A stretch of 64,000 nucleotides of DNA, from the NCBI GenBank assembly GCA_023415825.1, contig JAEZJF010000013.1, positions 186,001 through 250,000 on the forward strand, read 5' to 3'. This DNA comes from Bacillota bacterium. GTDB taxonomy: Bacteria > Bacillota > Clostridia > DSM-8532. The stretch's first letter is position 1; each line of letters starts with the position of its first letter. Below are positions 36,076 to 45,278 of this stretch, piece after piece. The notes under the pieces were generated by a model, which had not been told where the DNA came from, searched no databases, and saw only the letters and a list, made by a program, of their open reading frames with translations. Made by a program: the position numbers and the translations under genes.

Positions 36076-36120
36076 GGCGCTTTTGGTTTTTTTACCCAGG
36101 CGCCCTTTTTTATCTTTTTA
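36076..36120 (+). terminator. Intrinsic terminator after peroxiredoxin
   Basis: GGCGC...GGT...ACC...GCGCC nested hairpin followed by CTTTTTTATCTTTTT. Confidence 0.75.
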
Positions 36121-36200
36121 AAGCCTGCCTTGCTGTAATATGGATTAAGGTGGATCAAATTTTTTTAAATGAGTAAAATACTTGTGAGCCCTATATAATT

Positions 36201-36263
36201 GCTCCTCACAAATCTCATCTGGTACTTGCTCGTACTAGCCGATTTGAACAGGGGAGCTTTTTA
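36201..36263 (+). other. Long three-part hairpin, unexplained structured element
   Basis: GCTCCTC pairs with GGGGAGC (one G-U), then CAAATC with GATTTG, then CTGGTAC-TTGCTC-GTACTAG at the tip with a six-base loop, followed by TTTTTAT. It could be a second terminator or a small structured RNA. It ends a few bases before two TATAAT boxes (36269-36274, 36278-36283) that may serve the next gene. Confidence 0.55.
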
Positions 36264-36305
36264 TATGGTATAATAAGTATAATAGGATCGAGGAAGGTGT
36301 ATTGA

Positions 36306-37949
36306 ATGAAGATTAGATTTTTAGGGGCATCAATGTCAGTGACGGGTTCCTGCCACTTAATAACAACAAGTAAACATAAATTTTTATTGGATTGCGGTAT
36401 GTTTCAAGGCAATGATGAACTGGATGCATTAAACGGTGAAGCCTTTAGCTTCGACCCTGCAGAGATTGACTTTATGCTCCTGAGCCACTCCCACATCGAC
36501 CATAGCGGCAGAATTCCTTTACTGGTCAAACGAGGATTCAAAGGCCGGATTTATTGCAGTGACGCTACGGCGGATTTATTGCAGATTATGCTGAGAGACA
36601 GTGCTTCAATCCAGGAAAAAGAAACTGAATGGAAGAACAGAAAAAATCAGCGTACCGGAAGACCTCTTGTAGAACCGCTTTATACGGTAAATGACGCAGT
36701 AGATGCTTTAAAACAGGTCACTCCTGTTCTTTACAATCAATTAATAGAGCTGAATGAAGAAGTGAAGGCTGTATTTAACGATGCAGGTCATATATTGGGT
36801 TCGTCCATCATCGAGATATTTGTGAACGAAGATGGCGATGTCTCCAAAACAGTCTTTTCCGGAGACCTGGGCATGAATAATAAGCCCATTTTAAGAGACC
36901 CCACCGTCATTAAAAAGGCAGATTACTTAATTATGGAGGCCACATACGGAGATAGGAACCACGGAAAACGCTCTTCTGGTATTGAAAACCTTGTAGATAT
37001 TATTATCAAGACGACAAGGCGGGGCGGTAACGTGGTTATCCCTTCCTTCGCCGTGGGTAGAACCCAGGAGCTGATCTATGAGCTAAATCGATTTTATGAA
37101 GGACATTCCGAGTATAAAGATGCCCTTAAGAACATCAATGTTTACATCGACAGTCCCATGGCGACCTCTGCCACCGAGGTATTTCGCAGAAACGCCCAGG
37201 TGTTTGATGATGAAACCAGGGACTATATTATGCGTGGAGATAACCCTCTGGATTTCAAAAATCTGAAGTTCACCCGAACCAGTGAGGAGTCAAGAGCATT
37301 GAATTTCGATCCTTCACCGAAAGTTATTATCTCCTCAAGCGGGATGTGTGAAGCGGGAAGGATTAAGCACCATCTTAAGCATAACCTGTGGAATCCCAAA
37401 TCAAGCATCGTATTTGTCGGTTATCAGGCAGAGGGGACTTTAGGCCGTTCCATTGTCAACGGAGATAAAAGGGTCACTATCTTTGGCGAAAAGATTAACG
37501 TGGAGGCCGAAGTCTACAATCTGGAGGGCTTTTCGGGTCATGCGGATAAAGATGCCTTGCTGGAATGGCTGTCGGCTTTCCAGAAGGTGCCCAGCAGGAT
37601 CTTCCTGGTCCATGGTGAAGAAGAAGCTAAAAGAGAATTCGCAAAGACCGTCAAAAATACTCTGGGGTATGATTGCACGGTTGTACAGGGAGATACGGAA
37701 TATACGCTCTCTAAAGAGTCTGTATTTACCGTAGAGGACTTCAAGAAAGAAATGGTTTCGCCTGAGATCTTACGGGAGATTAAAAAGAAGATATCCGATG
37801 TTCACGATACTTTGGAAACCATTTTATACAATACCCAATTGGTAGTTGGCAATAATCTGTCGGCCGATCAGCTCAAAACCATAAACAACATCGTTTTGGA
37901 GCTGGAAAAGAACACCTTAAATCTGGGCTCAGAAGTAACCAGAGAGTAG
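36306..37949 (+). CDS. Beta-CASP metallo-beta-lactamase RNase (RNA-specificity factor type)
   Basis: 547 residues. The MBL zinc motif is LLSHSHIDHSGRIPLL, with DAGHILGSSIIEIF and the Asp of FSGDLGM; the beta-CASP part has VVIPSFAVGRTQELIYEL, SSSGMCEAGRIKHHLKH and GFSGHADKDALLEWL, the last two being beta-CASP motifs. The family (YSH1/CPSF-like) acts as exo- or endoribonuclease. A ~60-residue C-terminal tail follows the fold. ATG 36306 has GAGGAAGG upstream. Monocistronic, after the hairpin element. Confidence 0.92.
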   Translation: MKIRFLGASMSVTGSCHLITTSKHKFLLDCGMFQGNDELDALNGEAFSFDPAEIDFMLLSHSHIDHSGRIPLLVKRGFKGRIYCSDATADLLQIMLRDSASIQEKETEWKNRKNQRTGRPLVEPLYTVNDAVDALKQVTPVLYNQLIELNEEVKAVFNDAGHILGSSIIEIFVNEDGDVSKTVFSGDLGMNNKPILRDPTVIKKADYLIMEATYGDRNHGKRSSGIENLVDIIIKTTRRGGNVVIPSFAVGRTQELIYELNRFYEGHSEYKDALKNINVYIDSPMATSATEVFRRNAQVFDDETRDYIMRGDNPLDFKNLKFTRTSEESRALNFDPSPKVIISSSGMCEAGRIKHHLKHNLWNPKSSIVFVGYQAEGTLGRSIVNGDKRVTIFGEKINVEAEVYNLEGFSGHADKDALLEWLSAFQKVPSRIFLVHGEEEAKREFAKTVKNTLGYDCTVVQGDTEYTLSKESVFTVEDFKKEMVSPEILREIKKKISDVHDTLETILYNTQLVVGNNLSADQLKTINNIVLELEKNTLNLGSEVTRE

Positions 37950-38070
37950 CATCAATCAGAATGTAAACTTGCACCTTGAGAGGCGAACAGCTTTGTAGTT
38001 TATAAGAATTTTATAAGGGTGATGCATTATAGGCAGGGTTTATCACACCATCCATTCCTACAGAAGGTCT

Positions 38071-38904
38071 TTGAGAAAGGCTGAAAAGCCGAAACCGGAT
38101 TTAAAGGGACTTATTGGTGCCATCACCCTTTCTCTCATTGTCATGCTTTTGGGGACCTATATCCTTTCAAACCGCATATCTCCTGAAGATTTTGCGGAAC
38201 GTATGATCACTCCGCCCCGCATAACCTTAGCAGAATATGGGGTTGTCTTTCTGTTATTTATTATTGTATCTGCTGCCTTTATAGGGTATAAAATTCTTAA
38301 GACCAAGGATAGCCGGACCCCCGGTGCCATCCTAATTATCATAAGCTATTGCGTAAGTGTACTCGGGGTTTTGATAATCCATAACTGGCTAAAACATTAC
38401 ATGCTTTTATTCCTGAATTATGCCCTTTTATTGGCCCAAACGATTTATGTCATAAACTATTCGGATCGGTGCTATAACAGAAAAGACTTTTGGGGAAGCA
38501 TTTTGTCGGTGACGCTTTCAAGCCTTGTTGCAGTGGCAGGAACACTCTATTTGACTCACTTTATCAGTGAGATCGACATGGAAAGCTATGGCCTAGCAAT
38601 AGAATACTTGTCACCAGGCCTTACGAAAACAAACGGTTTGATATTGGCCATTTTCTGTTTCGCGACCCTTGGGTTTATTTTCATCAAACGTAACTTTAAT
38701 ATCATTGGTTTTATTGTTGCAAATGGTTGGAGTCTTCTTCTGAATTATTTTGTGACCCTGTTTTTAGATGAAGCAGTAACAATTCAGTATAATTATCCTT
38801 TCATTTTAACAGGTTTTATCGTTGTTTTCTTGATAGTCGTGATGGTGTTATGTGCTTTTGATAAGAGTCCTGGTGGTGAGGGCGCTGGTGCTCATCGGTT
38901 TTAA
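38071..38904 (+). CDS. Polytopic membrane protein, unknown function
   Basis: 277 residues with eight hydrophobic segments and short loops; I recognise no family. The start is unclear. TTG 38071 has AGAAGG only 3 bases upstream, whereas AAGGGTGA near 38015 precedes an in-frame ATT at 38026 that would add 15 residues (IIGRVYHTIHSYRRS). No ATG or GTG lies between in this frame. It follows the beta-CASP gene by 121 bases and converges on the acetyltransferase gene, with only three bases between stop codons. Confidence 0.75.
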   Translation: MRKAEKPKPDLKGLIGAITLSLIVMLLGTYILSNRISPEDFAERMITPPRITLAEYGVVFLLFIIVSAAFIGYKILKTKDSRTPGAILIIISYCVSVLGVLIIHNWLKHYMLLFLNYALLLAQTIYVINYSDRCYNRKDFWGSILSVTLSSLVAVAGTLYLTHFISEIDMESYGLAIEYLSPGLTKTNGLILAIFCFATLGFIFIKRNFNIIGFIVANGWSLLLNYFVTLFLDEAVTIQYNYPFILTGFIVVFLIVVMVLCAFDKSPGGEGAGAHRF

Positions 38905-38907
38905 AAC

Positions 38908-39480
38908 TCATACCTTAACTTTTCTGCTGTAATACGGATTAAAGCGGGCCATAGCAATGGAATCGCGAAATTCTTTATTCTCCATTTGGCGATCCATTCG
39001 GAAGAAACCTTCCTCTTGAAAGCCAAAAGACTTGTATAGATGAATGGCGCGTTGGTTTAAGGAATCGACTTCCAGTGTTGTTTTAACGATGCCGTTGGCG
39101 TCGGCCCATTCAATCATGGTCTCAATAAGCTTTTTCCCTATACCCAGTCCCCAGTAATCCCTAAGGATTGAAATTCCAAAGGAACCTTTATGGCTAAATC
39201 TTATCAAAGGACTGGAACAAAAGCTCAGGGTTCCCACGAGCAAGCCGTTATATCGTGCGGTCAGGAAGAGCTCTTTTGGATTGTTTCTTTTATCTTCAAT
39301 AAATCTACGCTCATCTTTCGCCGTCATATAAAATTCCTCCGCACCACGAGCTAAAAAGTCGGTTTCCCCATTAACGGTGCGAATAAATGTCAACAATTCT
39401 TCACAATCGGAGGCCTGAGCGGATTGAATAGCGAGATTTCCTTGCTCAACCCGAAAAATTCTGGTCGTTGCAAAAGCCAT
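38908..39480 (-). CDS. GNAT-family N-acetyltransferase
   Basis: 190 residues with the GNAT core: GLLVGTLSFCS (beta4), GISILRDYWGLGIGKKLIETM with the acetyl-CoA loop Q/RxxGxG/A as DYWGLGIGK, then TLEVDSLNQRAIHLYKSFGF. This is the RimI/YhhY-like subgroup. The frame opens further upstream, but AAGGAGG five bases before the ATG at 39480 marks the start. Substrate unknown (amine, amino acid or protein N-terminus). Minus-strand singleton, convergent with the membrane-protein gene. Confidence 0.9.
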   Translation of the reverse strand: MAFATTRIFRVEQGNLAIQSAQASDCEELLTFIRTVNGETDFLARGAEEFYMTAKDERRFIEDKRNNPKELFLTARYNGLLVGTLSFCSSPLIRFSHKGSFGISILRDYWGLGIGKKLIETMIEWADANGIVKTTLEVDSLNQRAIHLYKSFGFQEEGFFRMDRQMENKEFRDSIAMARFNPYYSRKVKV

Positions 39481-39639
39481 AAAATCCTCCTTAAGTGCTT
39501 TTAACTTCATTTTATGTGTTAAGCGTCGTAATGGCAACTAACCATTATATGCAGGAATGCTCCGTAAGATCTATTAGTTGTATGATAAAAAATGTGAGTA
39601 AAAGTACAGACAAAAATACATAATAAAAATAAACAAAGA

Positions 39640-39747
39640 ATGTTGCCCATACTTAGAGTAGAATTTCAAAATCCAGATGAAAGAATTGGTATGTCAGGGG
39701 ATGACATTTTTGCTGAAGAGTTATACTATGACATTATCACTGATTAA
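39640..39747 (+). pseudogene. Short coding remnant with an internal repeat
   Basis: A 35-codon frame (MLPILRVEFQNPDERIGMSG...) in the gap between the acetyltransferase gene and the T-box. After its TAA stop the same frame continues LQDERIGIDNSRPNII, so GATGAAAGAATTGGTAT occurs twice in frame (39675 and 39755 areas). It looks like a decayed gene piece; the ribosome site is poor. Confidence 0.3.
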
Positions 39748-39769
39748 CTACAAGATGAAAGAATTGGTA

Positions 39770-39799
39770 TTGACAATTCAAGACCCAATATAATATAAT
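39770..39799 (+). promoter_or_regulatory. Sigma-A-type promoter of the aspS-gatCAB operon
   Basis: TTGACA (39770-39775), 18 bases, TATAAT (39794-39799), directly upstream of the T-box leader. Confidence 0.8.
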
Positions 39800-39805
39800 A
39801 TTTGG

Positions 39806-40067
39806 CAAAGCAATGACGAAGAGAAGTAGCATGAATTATCGTTTACAGTGAGCGGGAGATGGTGAGAACCCCACAAAATGAATTTATGTGAATAACACTT
39901 TACCAGCTGCAAGCTGAAAGTCTTTTGATGAGTAGGTGCGACGTAAGCCAAACGTTACTATGGCAAACACTAAGAGCGACTGCAATTTGCAGTAAATCAG
40001 GTGGTACCGCGGACTAATTACAGCTGTTCGCCCTGAAATTTTATATTTCGGGCGGGCAGCTTTTTTA
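39806..40067 (+). promoter_or_regulatory. T-box riboswitch leader, probable tRNA-Asn specificity
   Basis: Stem I carries the loop-E AGTA (39825-39828), GGTGAGA distal loop and GAAT-AAC-AC at 39890-39898. Stem III is ACTGCAA/TTGCAGT, and the T-box core AGGTGGTACCGCGG is at 39999-40012. The terminator at 40021-40067 (AGCTG...CGCCC/GGGCG...CAGCT, then six T) competes with the antiterminator. The specifier read as AAC (39894-39896) is Asn, which fits an operon that makes Asn-tRNA by transamidation. Uncharged tRNA would stabilise the antiterminator and allow transcription. Confidence 0.93.
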
Positions 40068-40069
40068 AT

Positions 40070-40122
40070 AAATGCTCTCCCGGACAACTTCAGTATCAGA
40101 AATAAAGAAAGGGAGAGCATTT
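40070..40122 (+). promoter_or_regulatory. Hairpin sequestering the aspS ribosome-binding site
   Basis: AAATGCTCTCCC (40070-40081) is the exact complement of GGGAGAGCATTT (40111-40122), which contains the aspS Shine-Dalgarno and abuts ATG 40123. The 12-bp stem has a 29-base loop. Confidence 0.8.
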
Positions 40123-41868
40123 ATGTCAGAAATGTATCGTAGCAAAACAATGGATCAAATCTGTGAACAAGATATCGGCTCCGTGCTGAGAATTGCCGGT
40201 TGGGTGGAGAATATCCGAGACCATGGCGGAGTATCATTCATCGACTTACGGGATATGTACGGTGTGATGCAGGTTGTGTTCAGAAATACCAACCTGCTGA
40301 AGGGGATTAAAAAAGAAGAATGCTTATCCATTGAGGGTATCATTGAGAGCCGTGACGAAGAAACCTACAACCCGAAAATTCCGACAGGAACCATCGAGCT
40401 TGAAGCACATAAGGTTACCATATTGGGAAGGGTTTACAAGGATCTGCCGTTCGAAGTGACGACTTCCAAGGAGATCCGTGAGGATATGCGCCTGAAATAC
40501 CGATACCTTGACTTAAGAAACCGTAAAGTAAAGGATAATATTTTGTTCCGTTCGCAAGTCATCAGCTTCTTAAGACAAAAGATGGGCGAGATGGGATTTG
40601 TAGAAATCCAGACCCCTATTTTATCTTCATCTTCTCCGGAAGGCGCACGTGACTACATCGTCCCTTCCAGAAAGTACAAGGGTAAATTCTATGCGTTGCC
40701 GCAGGCGCCGCAGCAATATAAGCAGCTGCTGATGGTATCCGGCTTTGATAAATATTTTCAGATTGCGCCCTGTTTCCGCGATGAGGATGCACGTGCAGAT
40801 CGATCTCCGGGCGAGTTCTACCAGCTTGACTTTGAGATGAGCTTCGCAACCCAGGAAGATGTTTTCCGTGCAGGTGAAGAGGTATTAACCGCTGCTTTCA
40901 AGAAATTTGCTCCGGAGGGATATGAAATTACAGAAGCACCGTATCCGGTAATCAGCTACAAGCAGGCAATGCTTGAATTTGGTACCGATAAGCCGGACCT
41001 TCGAAACCCTCTCCGTATTATCGATGTTACAGAATTCTTCCAGAGGTGTACCTTTAAGCCGTTCCACAACAAGACGGTAAGGGCTATCAAGGTTCATGCG
41101 GAAATGTCAAAAGGCTTCCATGAGAGGATGCTGGAATTTGCACAATCCATCGGCATGGGAGGACTTGGCTACCTTGAAATATTGGACGATATGTCCTATA
41201 AAGGACCAATAGATAAATTCATTCCTGCGGACATAAAGAGCGAGTTGGCTGATAGAGCCAAGCTGATTGCGGGTGACGTTATCTTCTTTATTGCAGATAC
41301 GGAGGAAATGGCATGCAAATACGCAGGACAGATCCGCAATGAGCTTGGTGTACGTCTGGACATCTGTGAGAAGAACTCCTACCGTTTCTGCTATGTCAAT
41401 GATTTCCCGATGTACGAAATCGACGAGGAAACCGGTAAAATAGGATTCACCCATAACCCGTTTTCCATGCCGCAGGGCGGTTTGGAGGCACTGACAACCA
41501 AAGAGCCGCTGGATATCCTTGCCTATCAGTATGATATCGTATGCAATGGCGTTGAGCTTTCATCTGGAGCAGTCAGAAACCACGATATGGACATCATGGT
41601 GAAGGCATTTGATATCGCTGGCTATAATGAAGAGACCTTAAAGGAAAAGTTCGGAGCGCTGTACAACGCATTTCAGTTTGGTGCTCCGCCTCATGCGGGT
41701 ATGGCACCGGGCGTTGACCGTATGATTATGCTCCTTAGGAATGAAGAGAACATCCGTGAGGTTATTGCGTTCCCCATGTGCAGCAGTGCGCAGGATTTGA
41801 TGTGTGGAGCGCCGAGTGAAGTTACCGAGCAGCAGCTGCGTGAAGTTCATATTAAATTGAGACATTAA
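40123..41868 (+). CDS. aspS: Aspartyl-tRNA synthetase (likely non-discriminating, Asp/Asn)
   Basis: 581 residues, bacterial type: OB-fold anticodon domain (VLRIAGWVENIRDHGGVSFI), class II motif 2 (FRDEDARADRSPGEFYQLD), GAD insertion domain, and motif 3 (GMAPGVDRMIMLL). Placed ahead of gatCAB behind a T-box, it probably also charges tRNA-Asn with Asp, which GatCAB then amidates. This is inference from context. The upstream in-frame ATG at 40072 is not used; ATG 40123 has GGGAG and gives the family N-terminus MSEMYRSKTMDQI. Confidence 0.95.
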   Translation: MSEMYRSKTMDQICEQDIGSVLRIAGWVENIRDHGGVSFIDLRDMYGVMQVVFRNTNLLKGIKKEECLSIEGIIESRDEETYNPKIPTGTIELEAHKVTILGRVYKDLPFEVTTSKEIREDMRLKYRYLDLRNRKVKDNILFRSQVISFLRQKMGEMGFVEIQTPILSSSSPEGARDYIVPSRKYKGKFYALPQAPQQYKQLLMVSGFDKYFQIAPCFRDEDARADRSPGEFYQLDFEMSFATQEDVFRAGEEVLTAAFKKFAPEGYEITEAPYPVISYKQAMLEFGTDKPDLRNPLRIIDVTEFFQRCTFKPFHNKTVRAIKVHAEMSKGFHERMLEFAQSIGMGGLGYLEILDDMSYKGPIDKFIPADIKSELADRAKLIAGDVIFFIADTEEMACKYAGQIRNELGVRLDICEKNSYRFCYVNDFPMYEIDEETGKIGFTHNPFSMPQGGLEALTTKEPLDILAYQYDIVCNGVELSSGAVRNHDMDIMVKAFDIAGYNEETLKEKFGALYNAFQFGAPPHAGMAPGVDRMIMLLRNEENIREVIAFPMCSSAQDLMCGAPSEVTEQQLREVHIKLRH

Positions 41869-41915
41869 CCGGCAATCGTTAAGCAAAATCGGTAGTTGAA
41901 GAATGGAGAATAAAA

Positions 41916-42227
41916 ATGGCAATAACGAAAACAGAAATCGAAAAGCTTGCTAAGCTAGCAAGACTGCGCTTTTCAAATGAAGAGCTTGAAAAGTTTGCAG
42001 GTGAATTTGATGACATTATTGCATTTGCGGATACCATAAATGCGTCCGTCGAAGGCGGAACGGATGAAATCCGGAGTGTGGGCTCCCAGCTGGTTTCTTT
42101 TGAAGAGCTGCGTATGGATGAAGTTATCCCGTCCCTGACGAATGAAAAGATCCTTTCCAATGTAGAAGGCCAAAACGGGTTTTTCAGCGTAAAGAGGAAT
42201 ATTCAACAAGACTCGACTCGTAAATAG
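41916..42227 (+). CDS. gatC: Aspartyl/glutamyl-tRNA amidotransferase subunit C
   Basis: 103 residues, the small structural subunit that clamps GatA and GatB. It has the family start ITKTEIEKLAKLARLRFSNE and the C-terminal LSNVEGQNGFFSVKR. Spacing to gatA is 10 bases. Normal length. Confidence 0.95.
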   Translation: MAITKTEIEKLAKLARLRFSNEELEKFAGEFDDIIAFADTINASVEGGTDEIRSVGSQLVSFEELRMDEVIPSLTNEKILSNVEGQNGFFSVKRNIQQDSTRK

Positions 42228-42237
42228 AGGTGAAAAA

Positions 42238-43695
42238 ATGAGAGAGATAATATCTGAATTATCAGCCAAGCTTCAAAGCGGTGAAATATCCTCTGTTGAA
42301 CTGACGAAGGAATATATCCGGGCTATTGAAGAAGCGAACCCGATGATAAATGCCTTTGTTCATACAACCTTCGATACTGCGTTGGAAGGTGCAGCAATCG
42401 CAGACAGGCTCCTTAAGGAAGGCAATGCTTCCGCATTATGCGGTATTCCGATGACCTTAAAGGACAATATCTGCACAGATGGGCTTTTGACAACGTGCTG
42501 CTCCAAAATCCTGGACGGCTTCAGGCCCTATTACGATGCAGCCGTTTGGGAGAAACTAAAAGTAAACGGAGCTGTTCTTCTGGGCAAGACGAACATGGAT
42601 GAATTTGCCATGGGGAGCACCTCGGAATCAAGCTGTTACGGGGCCCCGCTAAATCCAAGGAATACCGGGCATGTAACCGGGGGGTCTTCTGGCGGAGCAG
42701 CTGCAGCGGTGTGTGCAAATATGGCAGCTTATGGCCTCGGTTCAGATACCGGCGGTTCTATCCGCCAGCCGGCATCCTTCTGCGGTATAGTCGGACTGAA
42801 ACCGACCTATGGAGCAGTTTCCCGCTATGGCCTGATTGCCTATGGAAGCTCTCTGGATCAGATTGGACCTTTGACCTACAGCGTGAAAGACGCCGCAATA
42901 GTTTTTGATGCAATCAAAGGCTTTGACAAACGTGACCAGACAAGTAAAGCATATGATTACGGCAATCTTATGAAATGCCTGGATCAGGATATCAAGGGAA
43001 AGAAAATCGGTGTTGCCGAAGAATTCTTTGACGGTATTGATCCGGATATGAAAGCACAGATTTTTGAAGCAATAAAACTATACGAAAAGAATGGTGCTGA
43101 AATAATCAGTATAAAACTTCCAGCATTGAAACTGGCGCTTCCGGTTTATTACATCATCGCCTGCGCGGAGGCTTCCTCTAACCTGGGAAGATACGATGGC
43201 ATCCGTTATGGTCACCGTGCGTCGACCTACGACAGCATCGATAATATGATTTACATGACCAGAAGTGAAGGCTTCGGTGATGAAGTAAAACGCCGAATCA
43301 TGCTCGGAACCTATGTCTTATCCAGCGGCTACTATGATGCATATTATAAGAAAGCCTGTGTTATCCGTGAGCAAATTAATCAGGAATTTAGTGATATCTT
43401 TAAAAAATGCGATGTACTGATCGCACCGACTGCGCCAAATACTGCATTTCCGTTGAATTTTCGGGGAGTAAGCCCGGTTGAGATGTATCTATCCGATATC
43501 TGCACCGTGCCCATTAACATCGCAGGTATCCCGTCCATCTCTGTTCCTTGCGGAAAGGATGCCAAAGGTCTTCCCATCGGTATGCAGATTATGGGAAGGA
43601 AATTTGATGAGGCAGCCATCCTGAATATGGCGTATTTCTATGAGCAAAACAACGAAGACAAGGTGGGTGTTTATGAAGGAGGTGTCAGAGTATGA
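42238..43695 (+). CDS. gatA: Aspartyl/glutamyl-tRNA amidotransferase subunit A
   Basis: 485 residues of the amidase-signature family, which releases ammonia from glutamine. The catalytic triad is visible: Lys in PMTLKDNICTDG, and the cis-Ser and nucleophile Ser in GHVTGGSSGGAAAAV and GSDTGGSIRQPASF. GAGGTG precedes ATG 42238. Its last codons overlap gatB by 4 bases (ATGA), so the two are translationally coupled. Confidence 0.97.
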   Translation: MREIISELSAKLQSGEISSVELTKEYIRAIEEANPMINAFVHTTFDTALEGAAIADRLLKEGNASALCGIPMTLKDNICTDGLLTTCCSKILDGFRPYYDAAVWEKLKVNGAVLLGKTNMDEFAMGSTSESSCYGAPLNPRNTGHVTGGSSGGAAAAVCANMAAYGLGSDTGGSIRQPASFCGIVGLKPTYGAVSRYGLIAYGSSLDQIGPLTYSVKDAAIVFDAIKGFDKRDQTSKAYDYGNLMKCLDQDIKGKKIGVAEEFFDGIDPDMKAQIFEAIKLYEKNGAEIISIKLPALKLALPVYYIIACAEASSNLGRYDGIRYGHRASTYDSIDNMIYMTRSEGFGDEVKRRIMLGTYVLSSGYYDAYYKKACVIREQINQEFSDIFKKCDVLIAPTAPNTAFPLNFRGVSPVEMYLSDICTVPINIAGIPSISVPCGKDAKGLPIGMQIMGRKFDEAAILNMAYFYEQNNEDKVGVYEGGVRV

Positions 43696-45113
43696 GATAT
43701 GAAATAGTCTGTGGTATAGAAACGCATATTGAGCTGGCAACCAAAACAAAAATTTTCTGTGGCTGTACCACCCAATTCGGAGGTGCTCCCAATACCCATT
43801 GTTGTCCGGTCTGTACCGGCCAGCCGGGCTCTCTGCCGGTTTTAAACAAAAAAGTGATTGAATATGCAATAAGGGCAGGTCTTGCAGTGCATTGCAGGAT
43901 CAATACCAAATCCCATATGGACAGAAAAAACTACGTTTATCCGGATCTGCCAAAGGCATACCAGATTTCCCAGTATGACGAGCCGCTTTGTGAACACGGG
44001 TACATTGAACTGGATAGCGGTAAACGGGTTGGCATCACCCGTATTCATATCGAAGAAGATGCAGGTAAGCTGATACATGAAAATGGCTATACCTATGTTG
44101 ACTATAACCGTGGCGGCGTTCCTCTGATCGAGGTTGTATCCGAGCCGGACATCTCTTCTCCCGAGGAAGCCAAAGAGTACGCGGAAAAACTGCAGCTGAT
44201 TATGCGTTATGTGGGGATTTCCGACTGTAAGATGCAGGAAGGCTCCATGCGCTGTGACGTTAACGTCTCCCTTCGTGAACCAGGTGCCGCTGCATTCGGA
44301 ACCCGGACAGAGACCAAGAACATCAACTCTCTGAACTTCATACAGAAGGCTATGGCTGCTGAGGTAGAGAGACAGACTGATATTTTGGAGTCCGGCGGAA
44401 CTATCGTTCAGCAGACTATGCGTTATGATGACGTATCCGATTCCGTATCCCCAATGCGTGAGAAGGAAAATTCTGACGACTACCGTTATTTTCCTGATCC
44501 GGATATCCTTCGTTTCAGGATTTCTCAGGAGAAGGTGGATGAAGTCCAAAAATCATTGCCGGAATTGCCGTTTGACAAGCTCAAACGATATGTAAGCGAG
44601 CTTGGGCTGCCGGAGATAACTGCAAGACAGGTGTTTAAATACCGGCGTGTCGCAGATTTCTTTGAAGAAGCTTTGGCAAATGGTGCAAGCGCTAAAAATG
44701 CTTCCAATCTGATTACCGGAACGATTTATTCCATCATGAGTACGGAGGAAGACAAAGAGCTGTTTAAAGTACTGATTTCTGCGAAGCAATTTGCCGAACT
44801 GGTAAAACTACTGGATGAGAAAAAAATCAACTTTGGAATGGCCCAGAGTACCCTACAGCGGATGCTTGAAAGCGGAAAGTCCTTGGAGGAATATATCAAG
44901 GCGGAAGATTTGGCCGGGATTTCAGATGATGATTTAACAAGACTGTGTCAGGAAGCAATCGGGGCAAATCCGAAGGCTGCAGAAGATGTAAAAGCCGGTA
45001 AGGACAAAGCTATTAACATGATGTTCGGTTATATTATGAAACAAACCGGCGGCAAAGCGGATGTCCGGAAAGCTGAAGCCATATTGCGGGAATTGATTGG
45101 CAGGAATACCTGA
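43692..45113 (+). CDS. gatB: Aspartyl/glutamyl-tRNA amidotransferase subunit B
   Basis: 473 residues. It is the kinase and tRNA-binding subunit that activates the Asp or Glu side chain with ATP. The family signature YPDLPKAYQISQYDEPLC and the zinc-type Cys (CGCTT, CCPVC) are present; the C-terminal YqeY-like tail domain (AQSTLQRMLESGKSLEEYI) is complete. It closes the operon. Confidence 0.97.
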   Translation: MRYEIVCGIETHIELATKTKIFCGCTTQFGGAPNTHCCPVCTGQPGSLPVLNKKVIEYAIRAGLAVHCRINTKSHMDRKNYVYPDLPKAYQISQYDEPLCEHGYIELDSGKRVGITRIHIEEDAGKLIHENGYTYVDYNRGGVPLIEVVSEPDISSPEEAKEYAEKLQLIMRYVGISDCKMQEGSMRCDVNVSLREPGAAAFGTRTETKNINSLNFIQKAMAAEVERQTDILESGGTIVQQTMRYDDVSDSVSPMREKENSDDYRYFPDPDILRFRISQEKVDEVQKSLPELPFDKLKRYVSELGLPEITARQVFKYRRVADFFEEALANGASAKNASNLITGTIYSIMSTEEDKELFKVLISAKQFAELVKLLDEKKINFGMAQSTLQRMLESGKSLEEYIKAEDLAGISDDDLTRLCQEAIGANPKAAEDVKAGKDKAINMMFGYIMKQTGGKADVRKAEAILRELIGRNT

Positions 45114-45278
45114 CTATTAATCTCCTTGATAAGGTATTCAGACTAAAAATGCAGGAAGCTGGATATATTCCTTCAAAATTTACACCCCCCCATCTTTCTG
45201 TTCATAACACGGCATGCCTCCTCATGGCGGTTTTGGTTTGGGACTGGAGCGGCTTGGAATGCAGCTACAGTAAAGTGC

